Shown here: piece after piece, positions 24,690 through 34,597 of the stretch
Layout: each line of letters starts with the position of its first letter
Numbering within the stretch: position 1 is the stretch's first letter
Source of the DNA: Actinoplanes sp. TBRC 11911
GTDB lineage: Bacteria > Actinomycetota > Actinomycetes > Mycobacteriales > Micromonosporaceae
Direction of reading: 5' to 3'
Assembly (NCBI RefSeq): GCF_012933445.1
Contig: NZ_JABBNC010000022.1
Coordinates: 62,001 to 126,000 of the forward strand
Length of the DNA: 64,000 nt
The notes under the pieces: model-generated
What the model was told of the DNA's origin: nothing
The model's database searches: none
What the model saw: only the letters and a program-made list of their open reading frames with translations
Made by a program: the position numbers and the translations under genes

Positions 24690-25060
24690 GGGGCGTGGTT
24701 GCTCGGGCGTGCGGCGGCACCGTGCGGCGTGCCTGCTGCTCGTGCCGTGCCGTGCCGTGCCGTGGTGCGGTGCGGTGCGGCGTGGCTGCTGCTCGGGCGT
24801 GCCGTGGCGCGGTGCGGCGTGGCTGCTGCTCGGGGCGTGCCGTGGCGCGGTGCGGCGTGGCTGCTGGCGGCGAAACGGTGGGGGCGTCGCTGCTGCTCGG
24901 GGAGGGCGGCGTCGCGGTGCGGCGTGACTCCTACTAGGGGGCAGCGGCACGGTGCGGCGTGATTGCTCGGGCGGTGTGGCGGCGATGTGCGGCGTGGCTG
25001 CTGCTCGGGCGACGTGGCGGCGCGGTGCGGCGTCGCGCGCGGCGCGCTGCGGCCTGCCTC
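24690..25060. repeat. Degenerate GC-rich tandem array (about 37-38-bp period)
   Basis: GTGCGGCGTGGCTGCTGCTC recurs at 24775 and 24812, with GTGCGG again at 24850 and looser copies before and after. The period is 37 then 38 bp. It lies 3' of ftsH and has no conserved reading frame. Confidence 0.7.
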
Positions 25061-25148
25061 AGATGGTTGGGCGCCCAACGCGCGGAAGGCCCGCCAATCC
25101 CAGGCCGCCGCAACGGCAAGGGAGGAGCGGGCCCTCGGGGCCAATCTG

Positions 25149-27218
<2,070 letters not shown>

Positions 27219-27369
27219 GGGGGGAAAGTTACCCCGCGCGCCTGACAGCAACGTTAAAGGGTGACGTGCGTCATTGCGTGAACCCTCAGGATTCCGCTGT
27301 GATGCCCGGCCCCGCGCCACGCGGCCGTCCAGGAGCACGGCGCGGCGTCCCGGGCACCATCCAGAACCG

Positions 27370-28602
27370 TTATCCGAGAATGGCTTCCTGCCACGAATTA
27401 CGGAAAGTTCCGGCCGGGTCGTACCGGCGTACCAAGGCCTGGAAATCGGCGAAGCGCTCGTAACGGGAACGCAAGGCCAGCGGGTCGGTGGTGAAGATCT
27501 TGCCCCAATGCGGGCGCGGATCCAACGGCGCCAGCGCCGCTTCCACCAGATCGACCACCGGCAGTACGGCGTCCGTGTCCGCGATCCAGGTGAAATGCAC
27601 GGCCAGCGTGTCGCGCCGATAGTTCGGGCTCAGCCACAGCTCGTCGGCCGCGACCGTGCGAATTTCGCTGACCTGCAGCACCGGCGCCACCCGATCGCGG
27701 ATCTCGGCCACCGCGTGCAGGGCCTCGAGCCCGTTCTCGCGGGCGACGTGCCACTCCGACTGCAGTTCCTGGCCGGCGCTGGGCGTGAACTCCATCCGGA
27801 AATGCGGCAGGCGCAGATGCCACGGGCCGGGCACGCCGCCCTGCTCGGTGCTGTTGGTCGCGGGCATGCCGGGCACCGGGTGGCGCGGGCCGTCGGCCGG
27901 CCGGGCACCGAACCAGTCGCCGCTCATCGTCTCGAGCCGCTTGAGCCAGACGTGGTTGACGTCGTCGCTGGTCCAGTCGGTGAACAGGCTCACGCTGTAC
28001 CCGCCGGCGAGGATCTCGTCCAGGTGCGCGTCGATCTCGGTACGCCGGAGCTGGTCGTACACGTACTGCCGCACCTCGAACGCGGGCCGCACGTCCAGGG
28101 TGAGCGAGGTGACCACGCCCAGCGCCCCGAGATGCACGACCGCACCCTCGAAACCGGCGTCGCCGCGACTCAGCGTGACCTGCTCGCCGGTCCCGTCGAC
28201 GAACTCGATCCGGGAGACGGCGGTGGCGAGATTCCCATTGCGTACGCCCGAGCCGTGTGTCGCCGTCGCGACGGCACCGGCGACCGAGATGTGCGGCAGC
28301 GAGGCCAGATTGTGCAGGGCCAGCCCCTCCTTCTCGAGGAGGACGGCCAGCTCGCCGTAGCGCACGCCGCCGTCGATGCGCACCGAGGCACGGTCCGCGC
28401 TGATCTCGGCCAGGCGCGGCAGATCGGCGACCGTGAGCAGGTCGCCGCCGGTGTCGGCCATGCGGTTGAAGGAGTGTCCGCTGCCCAGGACGCGCAGCGG
28501 GCCGCCGCGGGCGACCAGCTCCTGAACCTCGGAGACCGTGGTGGGCCGGTGGAGGGCCCGGGCGCCGAAGACGACGTTGCCGGCCCAGTTGGTGACGCTC
28601 AT
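27370..28602 (-). CDS. FAD-dependent alditol oxidase (AldO/xylitol oxidase type)
   Basis: A 410-residue VAO-family flavoprotein closely resembling actinomycete alditol oxidase, which oxidises xylitol or sorbitol at C1 using oxygen. The N-terminus VTNWAGNV, the covalent-FAD histidine H43 in RVLGSGHSFN, and the FAD-binding run NLASLPHISVAGAVATATHG are all present. The C-terminal HWGKIFTTDP and YDPAGTFRNSWQE also match. ATG 28602 gives the family's usual start although no ribosome-binding site is visible. Soluble and cytoplasmic by absence of a signal peptide. Confidence 0.9.
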   Translation of the reverse strand: MSVTNWAGNVVFGARALHRPTTVSEVQELVARGGPLRVLGSGHSFNRMADTGGDLLTVADLPRLAEISADRASVRIDGGVRYGELAVLLEKEGLALHNLASLPHISVAGAVATATHGSGVRNGNLATAVSRIEFVDGTGEQVTLSRGDAGFEGAVVHLGALGVVTSLTLDVRPAFEVRQYVYDQLRRTEIDAHLDEILAGGYSVSLFTDWTSDDVNHVWLKRLETMSGDWFGARPADGPRHPVPGMPATNSTEQGGVPGPWHLRLPHFRMEFTPSAGQELQSEWHVARENGLEALHAVAEIRDRVAPVLQVSEIRTVAADELWLSPNYRRDTLAVHFTWIADTDAVLPVVDLVEAALAPLDPRPHWGKIFTTDPLALRSRYERFADFQALVRRYDPAGTFRNSWQEAILG

Positions 28603-28641
28603 GGGATACAGCGTAGGACCGCCGATGCTTACGGTGTGCGC

Positions 28642-28854
28642 GTGTCCGCCGCCCCCGAGCCGGACAAGCGGCTCGACGTCGTCCTTTCCGAGGCGCTGCG
28701 CGCGCTGGCGCACCAGCAGTCCCTGCTCGACAACCTCGGCTCGCGTGCGACCGTGCTCACCACGGCCGCGGCGCTTGTGAAGTCCGAACCGTGGTGGTGG
28801 GCGGTGAGTGACCTGGTCACGGTGTGGCCGGTGGGGCGGTGGTGCCAGAGCTGA
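28642..28854 (+). pseudogene. Truncated N-terminus of a small membrane-protein gene, cut short next to dispersed element D
   Basis: GTG 28642 opens 70 codons. The first 46 residues (EPDKRLDVVLSEALRALAHQ then QSLLDNLGSRATVLTTAAAL) look like the coiled N-terminus of actinobacterial membrane proteins in which ATVLTTAAALV leads into a first transmembrane helix. Here the sequence changes character at VKSEPWWWAVSD and stops, 29 bp before element D. I read this as a gene whose 3' part was lost or displaced by the element. A short intact gene is less likely. Confidence 0.5.
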
Positions 28855-28882
28855 GACGCTGTGGCGATGCGTTCGCGGCTGG

Positions 28883-29204
28883 ACGGTCCCGCTATGTGGA
28901 CACTGCGGTCACATCGTGGATTTTTGTGAACCTTGGAGAGTTGTGCCCACATACGAGCCATAACTCTCCAAGGTTCACATTCGGCCGGAGAAAGCTGCCG
29001 GGCGAAAGCCTCGTTACGTGACAAATATACTCTCTACAATGGATGCTGGTCCCACATCGCGGACGGTGGTTCCATGATGCGGGCGCGGGTCTCAGCAGGC
29101 GGTCACCCGTCTCACGCAATGGAAGCGCCGCGCGGCCGCGCGCCGAGTCCGCCTGCCCAGCGGCCGGGCCTATCCATAAAATTTCGGGAAATGTCGGATA
29201 TGCG
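28883..29204 (+). repeat. Dispersed element, copy D (about 320 bp)
   Basis: Hairpin arms GTGAACCTTGGAGAGTT (28926-28942) and AACTCTCCAAGGTTCAC (28962-28978), loop GTGCCCACATACGAGCCAT. Left flank GCGGTCACATCGTGGATTTT, middle CTACAATGGATGC and right end GAAATGTCGGATATGC (29188-29203) align with copies A and E. It separates the truncated gene from the start region of the gene at 29391. Confidence 0.88.
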
Positions 29205-29390
29205 AAGGGAGTGGCGGAGCTGACGCCGCCGGATGTCGATCGCAATGGGCAGGCTGCGGCGCTGTGGACGTCTCAGGTCTCGATGGTCGTCGCCGGGTCA
29301 CCTGAGGACTGTCAGCCGGCCGACCGCCCGCGCGGGCAGTACCCCGGTCGTGGTCAGATATGGGCCGACGCGGGGAAAGGGGCACGACCG

Positions 29391-30536
29391 GTGGGAGCCG
29401 CACGGCTGGAGACGATCGTCCGCGGTGACGCCTGGGTCATGCGGGTGCTCGCGACCGTCCGCGACGCCGGTCTCCCGGACGCCTGGGTGGGTGCCGGGCT
29501 GATCCGTGACCTCGTCTGGGGTGAGCTGCACGGCGACGGGTTCCGCCCAGGCGACCTGAACGACGTCGACGTCGCCTTCTTCGACCCGCGTGACCTCAGC
29601 CGCGGCAACGACGACGCGGCCACCGAGAAGCTGCGGGCCGCCGCCCCGGACGTGCCGTGGCAGGCGAAGAACCAGGCGGCCGTGCACACCTGGTATGCGG
29701 AGCGGTTCGGCGGGGAGCCTGTCGAACCATTGCGGTCCATCGCCGACGCGGTCGGCACCTGGCCGGAGACGGCCACCGCGGTGGCCGTACGCCTCGACCA
29801 CGACGACCGGCTGCACGTGTGCGCGCCGTACGGGCTCGACGATCTGCTCGGCGGCGTCTGGCGGCGCAACCCGCGGCGGGTCAGCCCGGAGTACTCCCGG
29901 CAGCGGCGCGCCCGGCAGCGCCCGGCCGAGCGCTGGCCCGGCGTCACGGTGGTGACCGACTGGGTGCGCTGGCACGACGAGTACGCGGATCCGGATTCGC
30001 CCCTCTCGCGGCGGCGCGCGATCGTGCAGCGTGAGTTACGCGCGGCCCTCGACCGCGACGCCACCGCGACGAGGCTGATCAGCATGTGCGCGGGCGACGG
30101 CGGCGACGTGCTGCCGATCCTCGCGACCCGTCCCGGCATCGAGCCGCTGCTGCTGGAGATGGACCCGGAGCTCGCCCGCCGCGCCGGGACGACGAGTGCC
30201 GACGCGGGCGTCACCGACCCCTACCTCGGGTACGGGCGGGCGCACATCCTGCTGGCGTGCGGCGTCTTCGGCAACGTCAGCGCCGACGACACCCGCCGGA
30301 CGATCGCCACCCTGCCCGGGCTGATGGAATCCGGCGGCGTCGTCATCTGGAGCCGGGCCGGCGACGAGAGCGAGCACGTGCGCGACCTGTTCGCCGGGCA
30401 CGGCTTCGAGGAGCTCGGCTTCGTGCGCCCGGACGACGCCCGCTTCCGGGTCGGCGTCCACCGGCTCACCACGGCCGGTCCACCACCGCCGTACGGTATG
30501 CGGATGTTCGGGTTCGGCGGCGAAGACCATGGCTGA
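29391..30536 (+). CDS. Fusion of a DUF925-type nucleotidyltransferase and a SAM-dependent methyltransferase-like domain
   Basis: A 381-residue two-part protein from GTG 29391 (G-rich site GGGGAAAGGGG upstream). Residues 1-185 have the pattern of the nucleotidyltransferase-6 (DUF925) family: WVGAGLIRDLVWGELHG and the two-aspartate motif LNDVDVAFFDP. Residues 200-381 begin VTDWVRWHDEYADPDSPLSR and contain the SAM-binding-like LISMCAGDGGDVLPIL and a GGVVIWSRAGDES strand, as in a free-standing actinobacterial methyltransferase family. I know of both as separate proteins. The frame is open further upstream into element D, but that part is not protein-like. It overlaps the yjbR-like gene by 8 bp. 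Confidence 0.72.
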   Translation: MGAARLETIVRGDAWVMRVLATVRDAGLPDAWVGAGLIRDLVWGELHGDGFRPGDLNDVDVAFFDPRDLSRGNDDAATEKLRAAAPDVPWQAKNQAAVHTWYAERFGGEPVEPLRSIADAVGTWPETATAVAVRLDHDDRLHVCAPYGLDDLLGGVWRRNPRRVSPEYSRQRRARQRPAERWPGVTVVTDWVRWHDEYADPDSPLSRRRAIVQRELRAALDRDATATRLISMCAGDGGDVLPILATRPGIEPLLLEMDPELARRAGTTSADAGVTDPYLGYGRAHILLACGVFGNVSADDTRRTIATLPGLMESGGVVIWSRAGDESEHVRDLFAGHGFEELGFVRPDDARFRVGVHRLTTAGPPPPYGMRMFGFGGEDHG

Positions 30537-30870
30537 CGCCGGCGACGTGCGGCGGCTCGCGCTGGCCCTGCCCGAGGTCGAGGAGATTCCCAGCGAGGGC
30601 TTCGATTTCCGCGTACGGGGAAAGGGTTTCGTCTGGTCCTATCCGGAGCGCAACCCGGGGCAGCGGCGGGTGATCCGCACCGACGTGGCGGTGCTCTACG
30701 TGGGGGATGAGGCGGAGAAGCAGGCGCTGCTGCTCGGCGAGCCGGAGCTGTTCTTCACCACGACCGGCTACGAGGGCTTCCCGCTCGTCATGCTGTGGCT
30801 CGACAAGGTCGGCGTCGAGCGTCTGGACGAGCTGATCGGGGACGCGCACCGGATGCGCTCAGAGGGCTGA
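30529..30870 (+). CDS. MmcQ/YjbR-family DNA-binding-like protein
   Basis: A 113-residue protein with the YjbR (CyaY-like) fold: an N-terminal RRLALALPEVEEIP, a central GKGFVWSYPERNPGQRR strand pair and the C-terminal GFPLVMLWLDKVGVERLDEL. Members are called DNA-binding from structural resemblance, and their function is not known. ATG 30529 overlaps the preceding gene by 8 bp, so it is probably co-expressed. It overlaps the 3' end of the TMEM175 gene by 12 bp. Confidence 0.8.
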   Translation: MADAGDVRRLALALPEVEEIPSEGFDFRVRGKGFVWSYPERNPGQRRVIRTDVAVLYVGDEAEKQALLLGEPELFFTTTGYEGFPLVMLWLDKVGVERLDELIGDAHRMRSEG

Positions 30871-31494
30871 CTCGCGGCGCCAGCGGGCCTTGACGATGCC
30901 CTCGACCGGGCCCACCAGGAACATCAGCAGGAATGCGAAGAAGCCGATCTGGTCGGCGAAGACCGAACCCACCGCGGTGGCGACGACCTGGGCGAAGAAG
31001 ATGGTGACGTTGCCCAGCACCATTTCGCGGCTCTCCCGCGGACGGTTCCCGCTGTATTCGGGATGCCGGTGCGCGTACCAGGCCATCGCGGTGAGCGCCC
31101 CGCTGCACAGGGCCAGCGTTCCACCGTAGAGGGCGACGCTTCCGGGTGATGCCGAGTACGCCGTGATGATCGCGGTCGGGATGGGCAGGACCACGATCGC
31201 GAACGTCCAGATCGTGCTCAGGCGTACGAAAACCGGGTTGAGGGTTTCGATGTGCTCGAACAGCCGGTGATGCGCCCACCAGAACCGGAAGATCACCGCG
31301 AAGCTCAGCGCGAACGCTCCGAACTGGCCCAGGTTGTCGCCGATGAGATCGCCCAGCTGGGGGTGCTCGGCCCGGGCGTCGGCGATGGTCTCGAGCAGCG
31401 GCAGGATCAGCAGCGTGAGCGCGATCGCGGCGACCGCGTCGGTGAACATGACGAGCCGCTCTGCCTTGGCGGGCTTCTCTCCGGGTTCGGTCAC
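30859..31494 (-). CDS. TMEM175-family (DUF1211) potassium channel-like membrane protein
   Basis: A 211-residue protein with six hydrophobic segments. RLVMFTDAVAAIALTLLILP in the first helix matches the R-x-x-x-F-S-D signature of the TMEM175 family, with threonine replacing the serine (FTD). Prokaryotic members are tetrameric K+-selective channels lacking the classical TVGYG filter. The GTG at 31494 is the most upstream start. It converges with the yjbR-like gene, overlapping by 12 bp. Confidence 0.8.
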   Translation of the reverse strand: MTEPGEKPAKAERLVMFTDAVAAIALTLLILPLLETIADARAEHPQLGDLIGDNLGQFGAFALSFAVIFRFWWAHHRLFEHIETLNPVFVRLSTIWTFAIVVLPIPTAIITAYSASPGSVALYGGTLALCSGALTAMAWYAHRHPEYSGNRPRESREMVLGNVTIFFAQVVATAVGSVFADQIGFFAFLLMFLVGPVEGIVKARWRRESAL

Positions 31495-31541
31495 CGCGCC
31501 AGTATGCCCGGACCGTCACCGGCCCGGGCACACTGTGTCGA

Positions 31542-33746
31542 TCAAGGCGCGCCGACGAGTTCCGGCTCGCGCGGCTCCGCGCTCGGGGCGGCGTGCCGGC
31601 CCTTCGGGCGCATGAACCGCGGCGCCCACCAGTTGGCCTTGCCCAGCAGCGTCATCGCCGACGGCAGCACCACCGCGCGGATGATCGTCGCGTCCAGCAG
31701 GATCGCCGCGGCCAGGCCCACGCCCAGTTGCTTCATGTCGATCGTGCTGAGCGTCGCGAAGATGCTGAACACCCCGACCATCACGATCGCCGCGCTGGTC
31801 ACCGTGCCCGCCGAGCCGGAGATGCCGTCCGCCACCGCCTGCCTGGTCGGCACGCCGCGCAGCACCGCCTCGCGGATCCGGCTCACCACGAAGACGTGGT
31901 AGTCCATGGACAGCCCGAACAGCACCACGAACAGGAACAGCGGCAGCCAGCTGACGATCGCCCCCATCGAGGTGAAGCCGAACAGGTCCGCCGCCCGGTC
32001 ACTTTGGAAGACCAACACCAGCAGCCCGTACGCCGCCCCGGCCGACAACAAATTCAACGTGATCGACGTCAGCGCGACCACGACCGAGCGGAACGTCCAC
32101 GCCATCACCAGGAAGGTGAGCAGCAGCACGAATCCGGCCACGATCGGCAGGGTCCGCCACACGTGCTTCGCGTAGTCCTCGTTGTCCGCGACGCCGCCGC
32201 CGACCGCGTACTTGGCGCCCGCGATCCCGCCCAGCGTCTGCGGGACCAGCGTCTCGCGCAGCTCGTGCAGCGAGTCGGCGGCCTTGTCGCTGCGCATCGA
32301 GAACGGCGTCGCCAGGTACAGCACCGACACCGTCTTGTCCGGCGAGACGTCGATGTCCGGGCCGTCCTGCTCGGGCGGTGCGAACAACGGGTTGCCCGAC
32401 GTGGCCTCGGAAAGCTTGGTGAGGGCCGTCTTGACCTCGCCCGCCTGCGCGGCCGGGGCCTGCACCACGATGTCGTGCGTGGTGCCGTTGCTCGGGTACG
32501 CCGCGGTGAGCCGGTCGTACGCCTGCATCGCCGGGGTGGTGCGCGGCAGATCCTCCGTACCGGGGAACTTGAGCTTCATGCCCAGAGCGGGCGCGGCCAG
32601 CGCGAGAAGCGCGAGCACGCTGATCACCAGGGTGGCCAGGGGCCGCTTCAGCGCCGGGCGCAGCACCGCGCGCCAGAACCGGCCGCCGCCCTCGCGTCGT
32701 GCGCTCAGGCGCCACAGCAGCGGGACGCGCGGGCGGTCCACCCAGCGGCCGAGCTTGGCCAGCATGGCCGGCAGCACGGTCAGCGAGCCGATCACGGCGA
32801 CCGCGACCACCAGGATCGAGCCGACCGCCAGCGACGAGAACGTCGAGTCGCCGGCCAGGAACAGCCCGGCCATCGCGATGACGACAGCGGTGCCGGAGAC
32901 GACGACCGCGTGGCCGGACGTCTCGGCGGCGATCTCCACGGCGTCCACGTGCCCGCGGCCCTTCGCCCGTTCCTCCCGTTCCCGCTTGACGTAGAACAGC
33001 GAGTAGTCGACGCCGACCGCCATGCCGATCAGCAGGATCACGCTGCTGGTGACATCGCCCGCCGGCACCAGGTGCGAGGCCAGCATGGACAGGCCCATCG
33101 CGGCCGCCACCGACATGAGCGCCAGCAGCACCGGGATGCCGGCCGCGATCAGCGCTCCGAACGCGACGATCAGGATGGCCAGGGTGACCGGCAGGCTCAG
33201 GATCTCGGCCCGCTGGAAGTCCTTGCCGAGGGTGTCGTCGAGGGCCTTGTTGATCGACGGGCCGCCGACCTCCTCGACGCGCAGCTCGGGATGCGCCGCC
33301 TGGACCTCGGCGGTGGCCGCGCGCAGCGGCTCGACGCGGTCCGACGCGGTGTCCGGGTCGCCGCTCATGGTGACCGGCACCAGCAGCGCCGAGCCGTCGC
33401 GGGCCGGCAGCGGCTCGCCGACCGACTGCACGCCGGTGACCGTGCGCATCTTGGCGGTGGCGTCCGCGGCGGCCTTCTCGGCGGCGGCCTTGTCCAGCGT
33501 GCCGGACCGGGCGGTGATCAGGACGTTGTCCTTGGCCGGCTCGTCCGCGAACTTTCCCTCGTCGATCATCACGTACGCCTGACCGGACTCGCCGATCGCG
33601 TCGTCCTGCGCGGTCGCCTCGCGCGTGCCGGCCGCACTGCCGCCGGCGAAGCACACCGCCACGAAAATCACCCACAGCGCGATCGCTCGCCATGGATGCT
33701 CGGCGCTCCATCGCGCCACGCGCACCGTTACCGGCCGCTTGCCCAT
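31542..33746 (-). CDS. MMPL-family RND transporter (1)
   Basis: A 734-residue inner-membrane protein with the duplicated MMPL layout: helix 1 (WRAIALWVIFVAVCFAGG), an extracytoplasmic domain, helices 2-6 with the GxxxDY signature (GMAVGVDYSLFYVKRERE), a second extracytoplasmic domain, and helices 7-12 with LFGLSMDYHVFVVSRIRE. Family members export lipids, siderophores or other hydrophobic compounds in actinobacteria. It is divergent from the TetR gene 34012-34578, which is followed by a second MMPL gene, so both transporters may be under that regulator. Substrate unknown. Confidence 0.88.
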   Translation of the reverse strand: MGKRPVTVRVARWSAEHPWRAIALWVIFVAVCFAGGSAAGTREATAQDDAIGESGQAYVMIDEGKFADEPAKDNVLITARSGTLDKAAAEKAAADATAKMRTVTGVQSVGEPLPARDGSALLVPVTMSGDPDTASDRVEPLRAATAEVQAAHPELRVEEVGGPSINKALDDTLGKDFQRAEILSLPVTLAILIVAFGALIAAGIPVLLALMSVAAAMGLSMLASHLVPAGDVTSSVILLIGMAVGVDYSLFYVKREREERAKGRGHVDAVEIAAETSGHAVVVSGTAVVIAMAGLFLAGDSTFSSLAVGSILVVAVAVIGSLTVLPAMLAKLGRWVDRPRVPLLWRLSARREGGGRFWRAVLRPALKRPLATLVISVLALLALAAPALGMKLKFPGTEDLPRTTPAMQAYDRLTAAYPSNGTTHDIVVQAPAAQAGEVKTALTKLSEATSGNPLFAPPEQDGPDIDVSPDKTVSVLYLATPFSMRSDKAADSLHELRETLVPQTLGGIAGAKYAVGGGVADNEDYAKHVWRTLPIVAGFVLLLTFLVMAWTFRSVVVALTSITLNLLSAGAAYGLLVLVFQSDRAADLFGFTSMGAIVSWLPLFLFVVLFGLSMDYHVFVVSRIREAVLRGVPTRQAVADGISGSAGTVTSAAIVMVGVFSIFATLSTIDMKQLGVGLAAAILLDATIIRAVVLPSAMTLLGKANWWAPRFMRPKGRHAAPSAEPREPELVGAP

Positions 33747-33975
33747 CGGGGCCCCCTACCCGTCGTGTTTTCTGTGTCGAACCTGAACCTAGGCAGGGCG
33801 TGAGCTGGCAACATCCGGGTTGGACCCTCGGTGAGCCCTGGTCCGTTTTGCGCGCTGCGGTGTCGGGTGGCGGACTCGCCGGTTTCCGAAAGCGGACAAT
33901 TCGCCCAGGAAACCCCGAGATCATCTCAGGGATCGCCCCGGGTTTCACCTGTGAGGACCGACACGGTCGGCGGTG

Positions 33976-34004
33976 GACCAAGGTGGTCGGTGGGGGACTA
34001 CTCT
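33976..34004 (+). promoter_or_regulatory. Possible operator and -10 box before the TetR gene
   Basis: GACCA-AGG-TGGTC (33976-33988) is a perfect short palindrome, with another TGGTCC half just before the start codon. TACTCT (33999-34004) lies 7 bp before ATG 34012, consistent with a leaderless transcript. The rest of 33747-33975 shows nothing I recognise. Confidence 0.35.
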
Positions 34005-34011
34005 GGTCCGC

Positions 34012-34578
34012 ATGCCGCGCCCGACCAAGGAACAGATCGACGACGAGATCCTGGAAGCCGCCGCGATCCTCTTCGCCCGGCACGGGTTCAAGGAGACATC
34101 GGTGCAGCGGATCGCGGACGCGGTGGGCTATTCGAAGACCGGCCTCCTGCATCGTTACCCCACCAAGGAGACCCTGCAGCAGGCCGTGGTCGAGCGAGCG
34201 TTGCGGGCGGTGCGCGACATCGGTGACGAGGTCGCCACCGTGCTGCCGGGCCCCGAGCGCGACCGCGCCGGCATCACCCGGATCGCCCGGCTGGCCCTGG
34301 AATGGCCCGGCATGGTCGCGCTGATGCTCTCCGGGCTCACCGCCGAGGCCGACGCCGAGATCGGCCAGGCCCTGCACGAGATCGGCGGCGCCGTCTTCGA
34401 GACGTTCGCGGTCGATCCCGAGTCCGACCCACGCCGCCTGATCCGCGTCATCGGCGCGCTCGGGGCGCTGGCCGTCGCGGCCGTCTCGGTGCGCGACAAG
34501 GTGCCCGCCGAGGCACTGGCCGAGCTCGCCGAGGTCGGCTTCGACGCGCTCGGGCACGGGCGCACCCCTACCAACTGA
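34012..34578 (+). CDS. TetR-family regulator between two MMPL genes
   Basis: A 188-residue repressor. The helix-turn-helix is at about residues 28-50 (TSVQRIADAVGYSKTGLLHR, then YPTKETL). ATG 34012 is preceded by a possible -10 box rather than a Shine-Dalgarno. It is divergent from one MMPL gene and 19 bp upstream of the other, so it likely controls export by both. Ligand unknown. Confidence 0.88.
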   Translation: MPRPTKEQIDDEILEAAAILFARHGFKETSVQRIADAVGYSKTGLLHRYPTKETLQQAVVERALRAVRDIGDEVATVLPGPERDRAGITRIARLALEWPGMVALMLSGLTAEADAEIGQALHEIGGAVFETFAVDPESDPRRLIRVIGALGALAVAAVSVRDKVPAEALAELAEVGFDALGHGRTPTN

Positions 34579-34597
34579 ACCCTCTGAGGAACCCTTC

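Larger units (their letters stand above)
23856..25148. other. 1.3-kb stretch without a supported gene
   Basis: It holds, in order, a 21-bp GGCTTCGCC(C/T)GGCATGCCCC triplet (about 23951-24020), an AT-richer block (24130-24240), hairpin copy C (24236-24290), and a degenerate GC-rich array (24690-25060). Open frames in all six directions are artefacts of base composition; none has a recognisable domain or a ribosome-binding site. Confidence 0.6.
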
